From the NCBI RefSeq assembly GCF_015223355.1, contig NZ_JADFFK010000032.1, forward strand, positions 1 to 45,487: 45,487 bases of DNA, read 5' to 3'. Shown here in pieces: positions 25,512 to 33,482 of the stretch; position 1 is the first letter of the stretch; every line of letters starts with the position of its first letter. This DNA is from Salipiger mangrovisoli (GTDB lineage: Bacteria > Pseudomonadota > Alphaproteobacteria > Rhodobacterales > Rhodobacteraceae). The position numbers and the translations under genes are program-made. The notes below the pieces were generated by a model. It saw nothing but the letters and a program-made list of their open reading frames with translations, was not told the origin of the DNA and searched no databases.

Positions 25512-26663
25512 TCACACCCCCTGCATCCGCGCCAGCAGCCAGCCCTTCATGTCCGGGTCTTCCAGCGCGTAACGCCCGCGCCCCGGCCGCCAGACCAGCT
25601 GCTTCTCGCGAAGCGCGTCCAGCGCCTTCTGCACCGCCTGCGCCGAGGTCTTGCGGCCCGAGATCGCGCCGATGCGCGCCAGCGTCTTCTCGTGGAACGG
25701 CGCGAAATCGGCGCCGTCGCGGATCAGCACTTCGAGCACCGCGCGCTGACCCTCGGTGAGGGCGTCGAAATCCGAGCCGTACTGGTCCCAGACCCGCGCC
25801 CTCAGCTCGTCCGCCCGCTCCTGCAAGCTGCGCCTCAGCCCGGCGCTGCCGGGCAGCCAGGCGGCATGCTGCTGCACCACTTCCACCAGCTTTTCGGGGC
25901 GGTGGCCAAGCAGGTCGAAGGCCTGTGCCACATCCTCGGGATCAAGCTTGTTGTCCTCGGCCAGCCGCGGGTTGATCGCCGCCACCAGCGCCTCGACATA
26001 GGGGCGGCCGAGGGTCGGGAAATCCTCGACCCGCGCGCCGTAGAAGGGCTGCTGGTTGGTCGAGACCAGCCCCGCCAGCCCGTCGCGGTTGGAGCCGGTG
26101 CAAAGCACGAAGAGCCGCGCGCCCTCGGGCCGCTGGTTCATCGCATCGCGCGCCGCCTTGAGCGCGAACATCGCGTCGAGCCCGGCTTCGGAGGTGACCG
26201 CCTGCTGCGCCTCGTCGATGATGAAGACAACGTCCGACTTCGCCCGCGCCCCGATCTCCAGCAGCGCGTCGGTGAGCGTGAGGCTCCGACCCTCCTTGAC
26301 CCCGCCGATCTCGGCCCGGAGGCCGCCGATGCTGATCGACTTGATCGGCAGGGCGCGCGCCGCCCGTTCGGCGGGTGTCGGCAGCGCGGCGATTTCGGCG
26401 GCCAGCGCGTCGGCGATGAGCTGGCCCGGATCGGCCTTGCGGTCGGACCAGAGATCAACCAGCACCGGGTGGTCTCCGCGCGCCTCCAGCACGGGCAGAA
26501 GGTCACGCCTCAGGAAAGTGCTCTTGCCAGTGCGGCGCGGGGCCGCCAGCATCAGCCCCGAAGGGCTGCCCATAAGCGGGTCGAGCGAGAGCCGCTCCGC
26601 AATGGCCTCTGCCAGCTCGGTTCGCGCAACGAAAAAGCCGCCGCGGCTCTTGCCCTCACTCAT
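25512..26663 (-). CDS. Stand-alone P-loop (archaeal-type/STAND-like) ATPase with winged helix
   Basis: A 383-residue ATPase. The N-terminal half has Walker A APRRTGKST (about residues 41-49), Walker B VVFIIDEAQ (about 145-153) and a sensor-like LCTGSNRDGL. The C-terminal region (about 290-375) resembles a winged-helix domain (GQRAVLEVLI, then AVQKALDALREKQLV). This layout is like Cdc6/SSO1545-type ATPases. The function is unknown. Two ATGs (26669, 26663) are possible; the second is better spaced from GAGGG. It diverges from the SRP RNA gene and has no obvious partner. Confidence 0.8.
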   Translation of the reverse strand: MSEGKSRGGFFVARTELAEAIAERLSLDPLMGSPSGLMLAAPRRTGKSTFLRRDLLPVLEARGDHPVLVDLWSDRKADPGQLIADALAAEIAALPTPAERAARALPIKSISIGGLRAEIGGVKEGRSLTLTDALLEIGARAKSDVVFIIDEAQQAVTSEAGLDAMFALKAARDAMNQRPEGARLFVLCTGSNRDGLAGLVSTNQQPFYGARVEDFPTLGRPYVEALVAAINPRLAEDNKLDPEDVAQAFDLLGHRPEKLVEVVQQHAAWLPGSAGLRRSLQERADELRARVWDQYGSDFDALTEGQRAVLEVLIRDGADFAPFHEKTLARIGAISGRKTSAQAVQKALDALREKQLVWRPGRGRYALEDPDMKGWLLARMQGV

Positions 26664-26839
26664 CGCCATCCCTCGGGTTGATACGCGCACCCCCTTTTAT
26701 AGCGCAATTGATAAAGTTGGATAGTTGCGTTGCGCAGCGGCGGGGAGCGGGCAAGTGTGCCCAATTTTATACCAATCCAGATAAAGTCAGTGAAAGCTCG
26801 GTTGCGGAGGGGCAAGCAAAAAACTCTGCGCAGCCCCCC

Positions 26840-26868
26840 TTGCGGACCCTGCCCCCAAGGGCCTATAT
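26840..26868 (+). promoter_or_regulatory. Promoter of the SRP RNA gene
   Basis: A -35 element TTGCGG (26840-26845) and a -10 element CTATAT (26863-26868) are 17 bases apart. They end 7 bases before the predicted 5' end of the SRP RNA. The position and spacing fit a sigma-70 promoter for a highly expressed small RNA. Confidence 0.6.
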
Positions 26869-26875
26869 CGCGGTC

Positions 26876-26969
26876 GAGAGGTTGGCGCGGGCGAGCGCCT
26901 CGCCAACCCGGTCAGGTCCGGAAGGAAGCAGCCGTAACGAGCCCCGCTTGGGTCGTTGTCCAGCCTCTC
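26876..26969 (+). ncRNA. ffs: Signal recognition particle RNA, small bacterial type
   Basis: The region contains the invariant SRP RNA domain IV: GGTCAGGTCCGGAAGGAAGC (starting at 26910) with the GGAA tetraloop and the asymmetric internal loop, followed by AGCCGTAACGAG. The ends pair: GAGAGGTTGG (26876-26885) with CCAGCCTCTC (26960-26969), allowing one G-U pair. This ~94-nucleotide RNA binds Ffh to target membrane proteins. Ends are accurate to a few bases. Confidence 0.95.
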
Positions 26970-27039
26970 ACCTTTCCCCCACATCGATGATCATGCGCCC
27001 TGCAGCGGCGCGATCCGTTTCCGCCGACTGCGCGACGGT

Positions 27040-27070
27040 AAAAGAAAAACGCGCCGGATGCCCGGCGCGT
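27040..27070 (-). terminator. Terminator of the response regulator gene
   Basis: On the minus strand a perfect 9-bp stem (ACGCGCCGG, loop GCAT, CCGGCGCGT) is followed by TTTTTCTTTT. This is a textbook intrinsic terminator. It lies 35 bases beyond the stop of the LuxR-type regulator and points against the SRP RNA gene. Confidence 0.9.
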
Positions 27071-27104
27071 GTCCCGTCTCGACCCCAAGCAAGATCGACC
27101 CTGT

Positions 27105-27770
27105 TCAGAACAGCCCGGCTTCCTTGGCCAGCAGCGCCGCCTGGGTGCGGTTCGACGCACCGATCTTGCGATAGAGCGTCTTCACGTGCAGCTTCACCGT
27201 CGGCTCTCGGATATCGAGGTCACGGGCGATCTCCTTGTTGGACTTGCCCTGGGTCAGCCCCTCGAGCACTTCCAGCTCGCGCGGCGACAGGCGTTCGGCC
27301 ATTGGATGGCTCGGCGTGGCCTCTTCTTGGCGCATGAAGTCCAGCGGCGCGTATTGCTCGCCCATCGCCATGAAGCGCACGGCGTTGACCAGCGACTTGG
27401 CCGAAAGCGTCTTGGGCAGGAAACCGGCAGCCCCGGCCTCGAGCACCTGCTCGGCAACGTCGCGGCTCGCGGTGCCCGAGATGATCGCCACCCGGTGCGA
27501 GCCTTCGAGCGCGCGCATCTTGTGGAAGCCTTCGAGCGCGTTCATGCCCGGCATCGAGTAGTCCAGAAGCACGAGGTCGAACTGCTCGCCCGCTTTCACC
27601 AGCGCCTCCGCCTCGGAGTAGCTCGCGACGCAGACGGTCTCGAAAGTGCCTTCACCCTCTAGGAAAATCTGCAACGTGTCCCGCAGGAGGTCGTGGTCGT
27701 CAGCGATCAAAACGCGAAGCACATTGGCCGACCTGGTTACCGCCTGCGCCATCTGCTGTGCAATCATCAT
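27105..27770 (-). CDS. LuxR/NarL-family response regulator
   Basis: A 221-residue two-domain response regulator. The receiver domain (about 17-135) has the acidic pair in IADDH, the phosphoacceptor D70 in LLDYSMPGM, and LPKTLS with the conserved lysine. The C-terminal NarL-type helix-turn-helix (about 155-215) reads LSPRELEVLEGLTQGKSNKEIARDL. It diverges from the secreted sensor-like protein and hybrid kinase, making it the probable output of that system. A short CGGCGA-a-TCGCCG dyad (27790-27802) lies upstream of its start. A strong terminator follows. Confidence 0.94.
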   Translation of the reverse strand: MMIAQQMAQAVTRSANVLRVLIADDHDLLRDTLQIFLEGEGTFETVCVASYSEAEALVKAGEQFDLVLLDYSMPGMNALEGFHKMRALEGSHRVAIISGTASRDVAEQVLEAGAAGFLPKTLSAKSLVNAVRFMAMGEQYAPLDFMRQEEATPSHPMAERLSPRELEVLEGLTQGKSNKEIARDLDIREPTVKLHVKTLYRKIGASNRTQAALLAKEAGLF

Positions 27771-28123
27771 CCGTCTCCCTGCAACCTACCGGCGAATCGC
27801 CGAACATCATTCTCTAAACAAATAGCAAAATACCCCGGTGATTGCGGTTAAATTATGGACAAAGGGGGGCATCTGGGCCGTTTGTTCGGCATTACCACGG
27901 GTCACCCCGGCCGCATCACGCCAATTCGCGAGCCAATCCTCGCCGTCGGGCGGCGATCCGGCTGGCAGGCCGCCGCCACGGCAATGCTGCGCGCCGCCAA
28001 AAACGCTCCTATGGAAGCCCCAAACACGCCCCTACCCGGACGGATAGGGGACCGTCCGATTGCCCCGATACCGCTTCTGTCGCGCATGTGACAGTATTTG
28101 CTCAGCCACCAAGGAGTCGCCCC
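27771..28123. other. 353-base divergent control region
   Basis: No gene is supported here. It holds the promoters of the response regulator (leftward) and of the sulfite-oxidase-fold protein (rightward), a CGGCGA-a-TCGCCG dyad near the regulator start, and the CCTACCCGGACGGATAGG site at 28031. The centre (27815-27870) is AT-rich for this genome. An open frame entering the next gene from upstream has unlike codon use and is not its start. Confidence 0.6.
28031..28058. promoter_or_regulatory. Probable operator before the sensor gene pair
   Basis: The 18-mer CCTACCCGGACGGATAGG (28031-28048) closely resembles the perfect palindrome CCTATCCGACCGGATAGG at 31410-31427 (15 of 18 bases the same). It overlaps a second dyad, CGGACGG-N8-CCGTCCG (28037-28058). 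An 18-base dyad is a suitable target for a dimer of a NarL-type regulator, and one is encoded next door. The regulator assignment is inference. Confidence 0.5.
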
Positions 28124-28633
28124 ATGTTCCGCCTTCCGTCCCTGCGTGCCGTGATTTCACTTGCCGTTGTCGCCACGCCGCTGGCGGCCGGGGACCTGCC
28201 CGTGCCGGAAGAAAACCCGGTTCTGGTGGTGAGTGGCGCGATCACCAACACCAATGTCGGCGGCACCGCCTCCTTCGATTACGAGATGCTCGAGGCGATG
28301 GACACGGTCACCTTCACCACCAAGACGATCTGGACCGACGGCGAGCAGACCTTCACCGGCGTGCAACTCAGCGACCTGATGGCGCTGGTCGGCGCCGAGG
28401 GCGAAGATATCAAGGCGACGGCGATCAACGACTACGCGGTGAACATCCCGCGGGCGGACTGGGTGGACGGCGGCCCGATCGTCGCTTTCCTCAACCATGG
28501 CGAGAAAATGCCCGTCCGCAACAAGGGCCCGCTCTGGATCGTCTACCCCTTCGACCAGAAGCCCGAGTATCAGACCGAGCAAATTTATTCCCGCGCAATC
28601 TGGCAGTTGGACCGCATCATCGTCCTTGACTAG
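28124..28633 (+). CDS. Secreted sulfite-oxidase-fold protein without the molybdenum cysteine
   Basis: A 169-residue protein with a signal peptide (cleavage near residue 22, PLAAG). The rest resembles the molybdopterin-binding oxidoreductase fold: FTGVQLSDLMALVGA, INDYAVNIPRADW, VRNKGPLWIVYPFD and a C-terminal WQLDRIIV. It contains no cysteine at all, so it cannot coordinate molybdenum as sulfite oxidase does; a role in ligand sensing seems more likely. AAGGAG lies 8 bases before the ATG. The hybrid kinase gene follows 26 bases later, so the two are an operon and this may be the kinase's periplasmic partner. Confidence 0.85.
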   Translation: MFRLPSLRAVISLAVVATPLAAGDLPVPEENPVLVVSGAITNTNVGGTASFDYEMLEAMDTVTFTTKTIWTDGEQTFTGVQLSDLMALVGAEGEDIKATAINDYAVNIPRADWVDGGPIVAFLNHGEKMPVRNKGPLWIVYPFDQKPEYQTEQIYSRAIWQLDRIIVLD

Positions 28634-28659
28634 GCCGCGCGGTTCATGCCCATGGAGGC

Positions 28660-31281
28660 ATGATCAAGGTGAACCTGCCCGACGATACGTCAACCCAGAG
28701 CCGTACGACGCTGGTCCAGACCAGCGGCGCAGCTGCCGCTTTGCTGCTCTGCGTGGGACTTGTCGTGTGGCTCGGCTGGCTGGTCCTGCGCGAGATCGAC
28801 GATTTCTCCGTCGCCAACTCCGACAACCTGCAATGGAGCCTTGCGCAGGCTGATGTGGAGTTCCTCCAGTTCCGGCTGGCGATGAAGGACGCTCAGGACG
28901 ATCCGGCAGCAATGGAGGATGTGCGGCGGCGGTTCGACATCTTCTACAGCCGCATGGTGACGATGAGCAGCGGGCGCGTGTTCCATACCCTGCGCGAGTC
29001 TGTCCAGTCCTCCGCCCCGCGCATGCGGGTCCTGGACTTCCTCGAGACCACCGTGCCGCTCATCGACGGGCCGGACGAGGCATTCCTCGCCGAGCTGCCG
29101 AGCCTGCTCAGCCAGTCCGAGCAGGTCACCGCCGATGTCCGCGCCTTCTCGCTGGCGGCGCTCTCGGCCTTTGCCGAGGTCTCGGATGCCCGGCGCGAGG
29201 GCATCACTGAACTGATGATCTACATCGCCGCGGTGCTGCTGGCGCTGTTCATCGGCTTGACGCTGCTGGCCTACGCCATGTTCCGGCTGTTCCGCCTCGC
29301 GCAGAAGCGCGCCGATGCGGTGCAATTCGCCAGCACGCGGATGAAGACCATCGTGCAGACCTCTCCCAATGCCATCGTCGTGACCGACGAGGTGGGCGTC
29401 GTGCGCGAATTCAACACGGCGGCCGAGGCACTGTTCGGTTTCACCCGCGCCGAGGCGGTGGGGCGGCTGGCCCTCGAGCTCATGGTCCCGGCCGAGACCC
29501 TGGCCCGCCACCAGATCGGTGCGTTGGCCTTCCTCGACGAACACCGCCGTCCGCGCCCCGAGGAGCAGCATTTCGAGATCACGCTGCAAACCCGCGATCT
29601 GCACCTCTTCCCGGCAGAGATCTCGGCCGACCGGGCCGAGGCCGACAATGCGCTCTACGTGTTCTACATCCGCGACATCTCGAACTGGAAAGAAGCCGAG
29701 GAACAGCTGACCGAGGCGCGCGACCGTGCGCTGGCAGGCGAGCGCACCAAGTCGGAATTCCTTGCGGTGATGAGCCACGAGATGCGCACGCCGTTGAACG
29801 GCCTTCTTGGCGCGATGCAGCTGATGCGCGACCACAGCCTCAGCACGCGGCAGAGCGATCTTCTGGACCGCATGCAAAGCTCGGGCCGTCTGCTGCTTGA
29901 ACTGGTGAACGACGTGCTGGACCTCGCCAAGTTCGAGGCCGGCAAGATGAAGGCCGAAGAAGCCCCTTTCTCGATCAACCGCCTGCTCGACGGGCTCGTC
30001 GAGACCGCGCAGCCGCTGGCGCAGACCTATGGCAACGAGCTGAACTGGCGCTGGTGCGGCCCCGAGGGCGACGGTGCCATCGGCGACGCGCGGCGTCTGC
30101 GGCAGGTGCTGCTGAACCTTGTCGGCAATGCGCTGAAGTTCACCCGCGACGGTTCGGTCGAGGTCGAGGTCGAATATCTCGATGCCGCGAAGACCGAGGT
30201 CGAGTTCCGGGTGATCGACAACGGCATCGGCATCGCCGAGAAGGACCTGACGCGCATCTTCCAGGACTTCGAGACCCTTGATTCCTCTTACGCGCGCGAA
30301 GCCGGGGGAACCGGTCTGGGACTTGGCATCGCACGACGCTTCATGCGGCTGATGGATGGCGAGATCGGCGCCGAGAGCGAACCCGGCGAAGGCAGCCTGT
30401 TCTGGATTCGCGTCCCGCTCACCCCCGTCTCCGACGTTGAGGCGGATCCCGAAGAGCCGCGCGATTGCCCCGACAAGCCGCTGCGCCCGCTCGATGTGCT
30501 GCTGGTCGAAGACAACGAGATCAACCGCTTCATCGTGCGAGAGATGCTCGAGGGCGAGAGCCACAGCGTAACCATCGCAGAGAACGGCCAGGCGGGTGTG
30601 GATACCGCTGCGCATCACCGTTTCGACGTGATCCTCATGGACATTTCCATGCCGGTCATGGACGGCACCACCGCAGCCGGTCATATCCGAAGCGGCGGCG
30701 GGGCCTGCGCCGAGGTGCCGATCATTGCCCTGACCGCCCACGCGCTGCCCGAAGAGCGCGAGCGCTTTCGGCGCGTCGGCATGAGCGCCTGCCTGACCAA
30801 GCCGATCGAGCGCCCGCTGCTGCTGCGCACCCTCGCCCAGGTGATCTCGGGCGAGATCCCCGCGATACCGGACGACGCACCGCAACCGGCACGCGCCGCG
30901 CCAGAGGGTTCTGCCCGGCCGCCGTCCGCACCTGAGATGCCCGCCTCCGGGCTGCTCGACGAGGAGCGGCTGCACGCCTTCCTTTCCGAGGTGCCGCGCG
31001 CCGCCGCCGGCAAGCTGCTGGAACGCTTCTTCGCCGAGATGGATCGCAATATCGCGGCCCTGGCAGAAAGCGCTCCGGACGACCCCGACCTTGCCCCCGT
31101 GGCGCATCAATGCGCGGGCTCCTGCGGCCCCTTCGGCGTCGAAGCCCTGCGCCGCGCGCTGGGGAGCATCGAGACCCAGACAAAGACCGGCCGGCTGCCG
31201 CAGCGGGCCGAGCTTGCCGCGCTCGCCGAGCTCTGGGAGCAGAGCCGCCGCGCGCTCGAGGCGCGACTCGAAGCCGCCTGA
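28660..31281 (+). CDS. Hybrid sensor histidine kinase (PAS-HisKA-HATPase-REC-Hpt)
   Basis: An 873-residue inner-membrane kinase with a complete internal phosphorelay. Two membrane helices (about 22-44 and 185-210) frame a periplasmic domain of about 140 residues. A PAS domain (about 228-340) follows, then HisKA with H373 (MSHEMRTPLN), the ATPase domain (N490, DNGIGI 520-525, GGTGLGLGI 549-557), a receiver (D661 in LMDISMP, K714) and an Hpt domain with H816 (VAHQCAGSCGPFG). The Hpt suggests transfer to a separate regulator, probably the LuxR-type one at 27105. The ATG at 28660 is only one base from GGAGG; a GTG at 28669 is better spaced and may be the true start. Confidence 0.95.
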   Translation: MIKVNLPDDTSTQSRTTLVQTSGAAAALLLCVGLVVWLGWLVLREIDDFSVANSDNLQWSLAQADVEFLQFRLAMKDAQDDPAAMEDVRRRFDIFYSRMVTMSSGRVFHTLRESVQSSAPRMRVLDFLETTVPLIDGPDEAFLAELPSLLSQSEQVTADVRAFSLAALSAFAEVSDARREGITELMIYIAAVLLALFIGLTLLAYAMFRLFRLAQKRADAVQFASTRMKTIVQTSPNAIVVTDEVGVVREFNTAAEALFGFTRAEAVGRLALELMVPAETLARHQIGALAFLDEHRRPRPEEQHFEITLQTRDLHLFPAEISADRAEADNALYVFYIRDISNWKEAEEQLTEARDRALAGERTKSEFLAVMSHEMRTPLNGLLGAMQLMRDHSLSTRQSDLLDRMQSSGRLLLELVNDVLDLAKFEAGKMKAEEAPFSINRLLDGLVETAQPLAQTYGNELNWRWCGPEGDGAIGDARRLRQVLLNLVGNALKFTRDGSVEVEVEYLDAAKTEVEFRVIDNGIGIAEKDLTRIFQDFETLDSSYAREAGGTGLGLGIARRFMRLMDGEIGAESEPGEGSLFWIRVPLTPVSDVEADPEEPRDCPDKPLRPLDVLLVEDNEINRFIVREMLEGESHSVTIAENGQAGVDTAAHHRFDVILMDISMPVMDGTTAAGHIRSGGGACAEVPIIALTAHALPEERERFRRVGMSACLTKPIERPLLLRTLAQVISGEIPAIPDDAPQPARAAPEGSARPPSAPEMPASGLLDEERLHAFLSEVPRAAAGKLLERFFAEMDRNIAALAESAPDDPDLAPVAHQCAGSCGPFGVEALRRALGSIETQTKTGRLPQRAELAALAELWEQSRRALEARLEAA

Positions 31282-31409
31282 CCCCCGCCGAAGACGCGCA
31301 ACGCCGAGTCGGATAGTTCCGGCCCGGCGTTTGACACACCCCGGCGCCGCTTTCCCGCACCAGCTTCGTCACAGTCTTGCCGCGCTCTTCCCCGGCGCGG
31401 GGTAGTGCG

Positions 31410-31427
31410 CCTATCCGACCGGATAGG
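31410..31427. promoter_or_regulatory. Perfect 18-bp palindrome before the glycosyltransferases
   Basis: CCTATCCG-AC-CGGATAGG is an exact 8+2+8 dyad in the 295-base gap between the kinase and the first glycosyltransferase. A near copy lies before the sensor operon (28031-28048), and a half-site TCGGATAG occurs at 31309-31316. The shared motif suggests both units answer to one regulator, most simply the LuxR-type response regulator. Confidence 0.6.
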
Positions 31428-31576
31428 TCTCTCGCCACTTGCCCCATCGTGCTCCCCACTGGCGCGAGCGACAGCCAGCTGAATCCGCAGATAGAAATGG
31501 GTCATCGGACGCCTGTCGTTCGATCCAGACAGCCCCGTTTCCAACCCCTGCCGCAAGCAGAGAAGGATGCCCGAAG

Positions 31577-32461
31577 ATGCCCCGCTTTTCCGTCGTCATC
31601 CCCTGCTTCAACGCCGAGGCGACCATCGCCGATACCATCGAAAGCCTGCTCGCCCAGACCGAACAGGATTGGGAGGCGCTGATCATCGATGACGGCTCCA
31701 GCGACGACACCCGCCTGATCGCGGCCTCCATGGCTGGCATCGACCTGCGCTTCCGCCTGATGAAAAACGACGGCGTCGGTCCGAGCGCCGCGCGCAACAT
31801 GGCGCTGGCCGAGGCCGACGGCGAGATCATCGCCTTCCTCGACGCCGACGACACCTGGCATCCCGAGAAGCTCGCCATGCTTGACGCCTTCTTCGAGGAA
31901 GAAACCGCCGACGCCTGCTTCGGCCGGGTCACCCTGTCCGACGGCCGCACGCTCGGCACGCTGTCCGGCCCCTATGAAGGCACGCTGACGCTCGAGGTGC
32001 TCTTCGCCGAGAACCCGGTCTGCACCATGTCGAACCTGGCGATCCGCCTCGAGAGCTTCCTTTCGAGCGGTGGTTTCAACGCGGAAATTACCCACAACGC
32101 CGATCTGGAATGGCTGGTCCGCCTGATCGGGGACGGTGCCAAGGTGGTCGGGATCGACGCACCGCTGGTGACCTATCGCAGCTCGCCCAGCGGCCTGTCC
32201 TCGGATGTCGAGGGCATGAAGGCCGGCCGCGCCATGGCGTTGATCAGCGCCGCCCGCTACGGCTTCCGCAGTTCGGCCGAGAGCGAAGCCGCCTACCTGC
32301 GCCGCCTTGCCGCGCGGGCGCTGCGACTCGGCCTGTCGGGCTGCGCCACCAGCCCCGCTGGCTGGTTCTCAAACTCGCTGCGCGGCACCCGCATCCTGGC
32401 CGCCGCGCTGCTCGCCGCAGTCCTGCCCCGGCAGCTGCGCAACGTCCTCTTCTCCCGCTGA
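31577..32461 (+). CDS. Family 2 glycosyltransferase
   Basis: A 294-residue GT-A fold enzyme. The nucleotide-sugar region is FSVVIPCFNAEATIADTIESL and the metal-binding DxD is in FLDADDTWHPEKL. It likely adds a sugar to a polysaccharide or glycolipid acceptor in the cytosol. The C-terminal 50 residues are hydrophobic with basic patches and may anchor it to the membrane. AAGGA lies about 9 bases before the ATG at 31577. It begins a three-gene glycosyltransferase run preceded by an 18-bp palindrome. Confidence 0.9.
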   Translation: MPRFSVVIPCFNAEATIADTIESLLAQTEQDWEALIIDDGSSDDTRLIAASMAGIDLRFRLMKNDGVGPSAARNMALAEADGEIIAFLDADDTWHPEKLAMLDAFFEEETADACFGRVTLSDGRTLGTLSGPYEGTLTLEVLFAENPVCTMSNLAIRLESFLSSGGFNAEITHNADLEWLVRLIGDGAKVVGIDAPLVTYRSSPSGLSSDVEGMKAGRAMALISAARYGFRSSAESEAAYLRRLAARALRLGLSGCATSPAGWFSNSLRGTRILAAALLAAVLPRQLRNVLFSR

Positions 32462-32480
32462 TCCCCCCGGAGATCCGCCC

Positions 32481-33458
32481 ATGCCCCGCGCGTCGATCAT
32501 CGTCACGGCCAGCAATGCCGCAGACCGGCTGCAGGACACGCTGCGCAGCCTCTGTGCGCAGAGCTTTCCGGACTTCGAGATCATCGTGGTCGACGATGGT
32601 TCGACCGATGGCAGCGCCGAGCTGGCCGAGGCCTTCGGCGACCTGCGCATCCGCGTGCTGCGCCAGCGCACCCGCGGCGCGGCGGGCGCTCGCAACACCG
32701 GCATCGCCGGGGCGCGCGGCGGCTTCGTCGGCTTCTGCGACGCCGGAGACCTCTGGGCGCCCGACAAGCTTGCCGAGCATGTGGCACACCTCCAGGCGAC
32801 CCCTGCCCTCGGCCTCAGCTATTCAGGCTGCGAAGTGAGCGCCGCCGATGGCCGGCACGTTGCCCTCTGGAACCTGCCGTCCCGGCGCCGCATCGGTGCC
32901 GCCGAGATCTTCAAGCGCAACCCGATCGGGCCGGCCTCGACCGTCGTGTTCCGCACGGCCGCGCTTCGGGGCATTGCCTTTCGCCCGCCGCAGGAAACCG
33001 AGCGAGACTGGTGGTTCGACGAGACCTTCCGGCAGTGCGATGCGCTTGAGCTCTGGCTGCGCTTCGCGCTGGTGACCGACTGGGAGATCGCCGGAATCCC
33101 GAAGCGGCTCTGCGCCTGCCGCATCCTCGATGCCGAGGCTCCGGCCGCGATCGGCAAGCAGCTCGCCGCATGGGAGCGCATGGTGACCAAGCTCTCGGCG
33201 CAGAACCGCCACGTGTTTGCCCGCCATACCACCGTCGCGCGCGCCTATCACTTGCGCCATCTCGCGCGCTGCGCGGTGGTCTTCGGCGATGCGACGGGCT
33301 CGGCGCGGCTGCTGCGCGCCGCGCTTTCCGTGTCACTACGGCCCCTGGGCGAGGAGCCGCGCAAGACGCTGTCCGTCTGCGCCGCGAGCCTGCGCCTCGC
33401 CGCCACCGCCGCCCCGCTGGTCACCCGGCTGGCGCGTCACACCGGCCGCTCGGCCTGA
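32481..33458 (+). CDS. Family 2 glycosyltransferase with altered DxD
   Basis: A 325-residue GT-A enzyme with ASIIVTASNAADRLQDTLRSL and VVDDGSTDGS. The usual DADD after the nucleotide-sugar domain reads FCDAGDLWAPDKL, so the DxD is changed to DAG-D; a metal ligand may still be supplied by the neighbouring aspartate. It lies 19 bases after the first glycosyltransferase with CCGGAGA upstream. It shares no more than family-level likeness with its neighbour. Confidence 0.88.
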   Translation: MPRASIIVTASNAADRLQDTLRSLCAQSFPDFEIIVVDDGSTDGSAELAEAFGDLRIRVLRQRTRGAAGARNTGIAGARGGFVGFCDAGDLWAPDKLAEHVAHLQATPALGLSYSGCEVSAADGRHVALWNLPSRRRIGAAEIFKRNPIGPASTVVFRTAALRGIAFRPPQETERDWWFDETFRQCDALELWLRFALVTDWEIAGIPKRLCACRILDAEAPAAIGKQLAAWERMVTKLSAQNRHVFARHTTVARAYHLRHLARCAVVFGDATGSARLLRAALSVSLRPLGEEPRKTLSVCAASLRLAATAAPLVTRLARHTGRSA

Positions 33459-33482
33459 CATGTTCGTATGGAGACCCAGCCA

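Noticed and set aside
21802..26998. The 13-mer CGCATGATCATCG at 21802 and its reverse complement near 26985, plus the ATGATCAT palindrome at 22712
   Set aside because: ATGATCAT is self-complementary, one copy is simply the start codon region of the ABM gene, and flanks do not match; most likely coincidence.
27842..28123. Upstream extension of the sulfite-oxidase-fold gene
   Set aside because: The good AAGGAG site and the signal peptide both place the start at 28124; the upstream part has non-coding composition and contains the operator.
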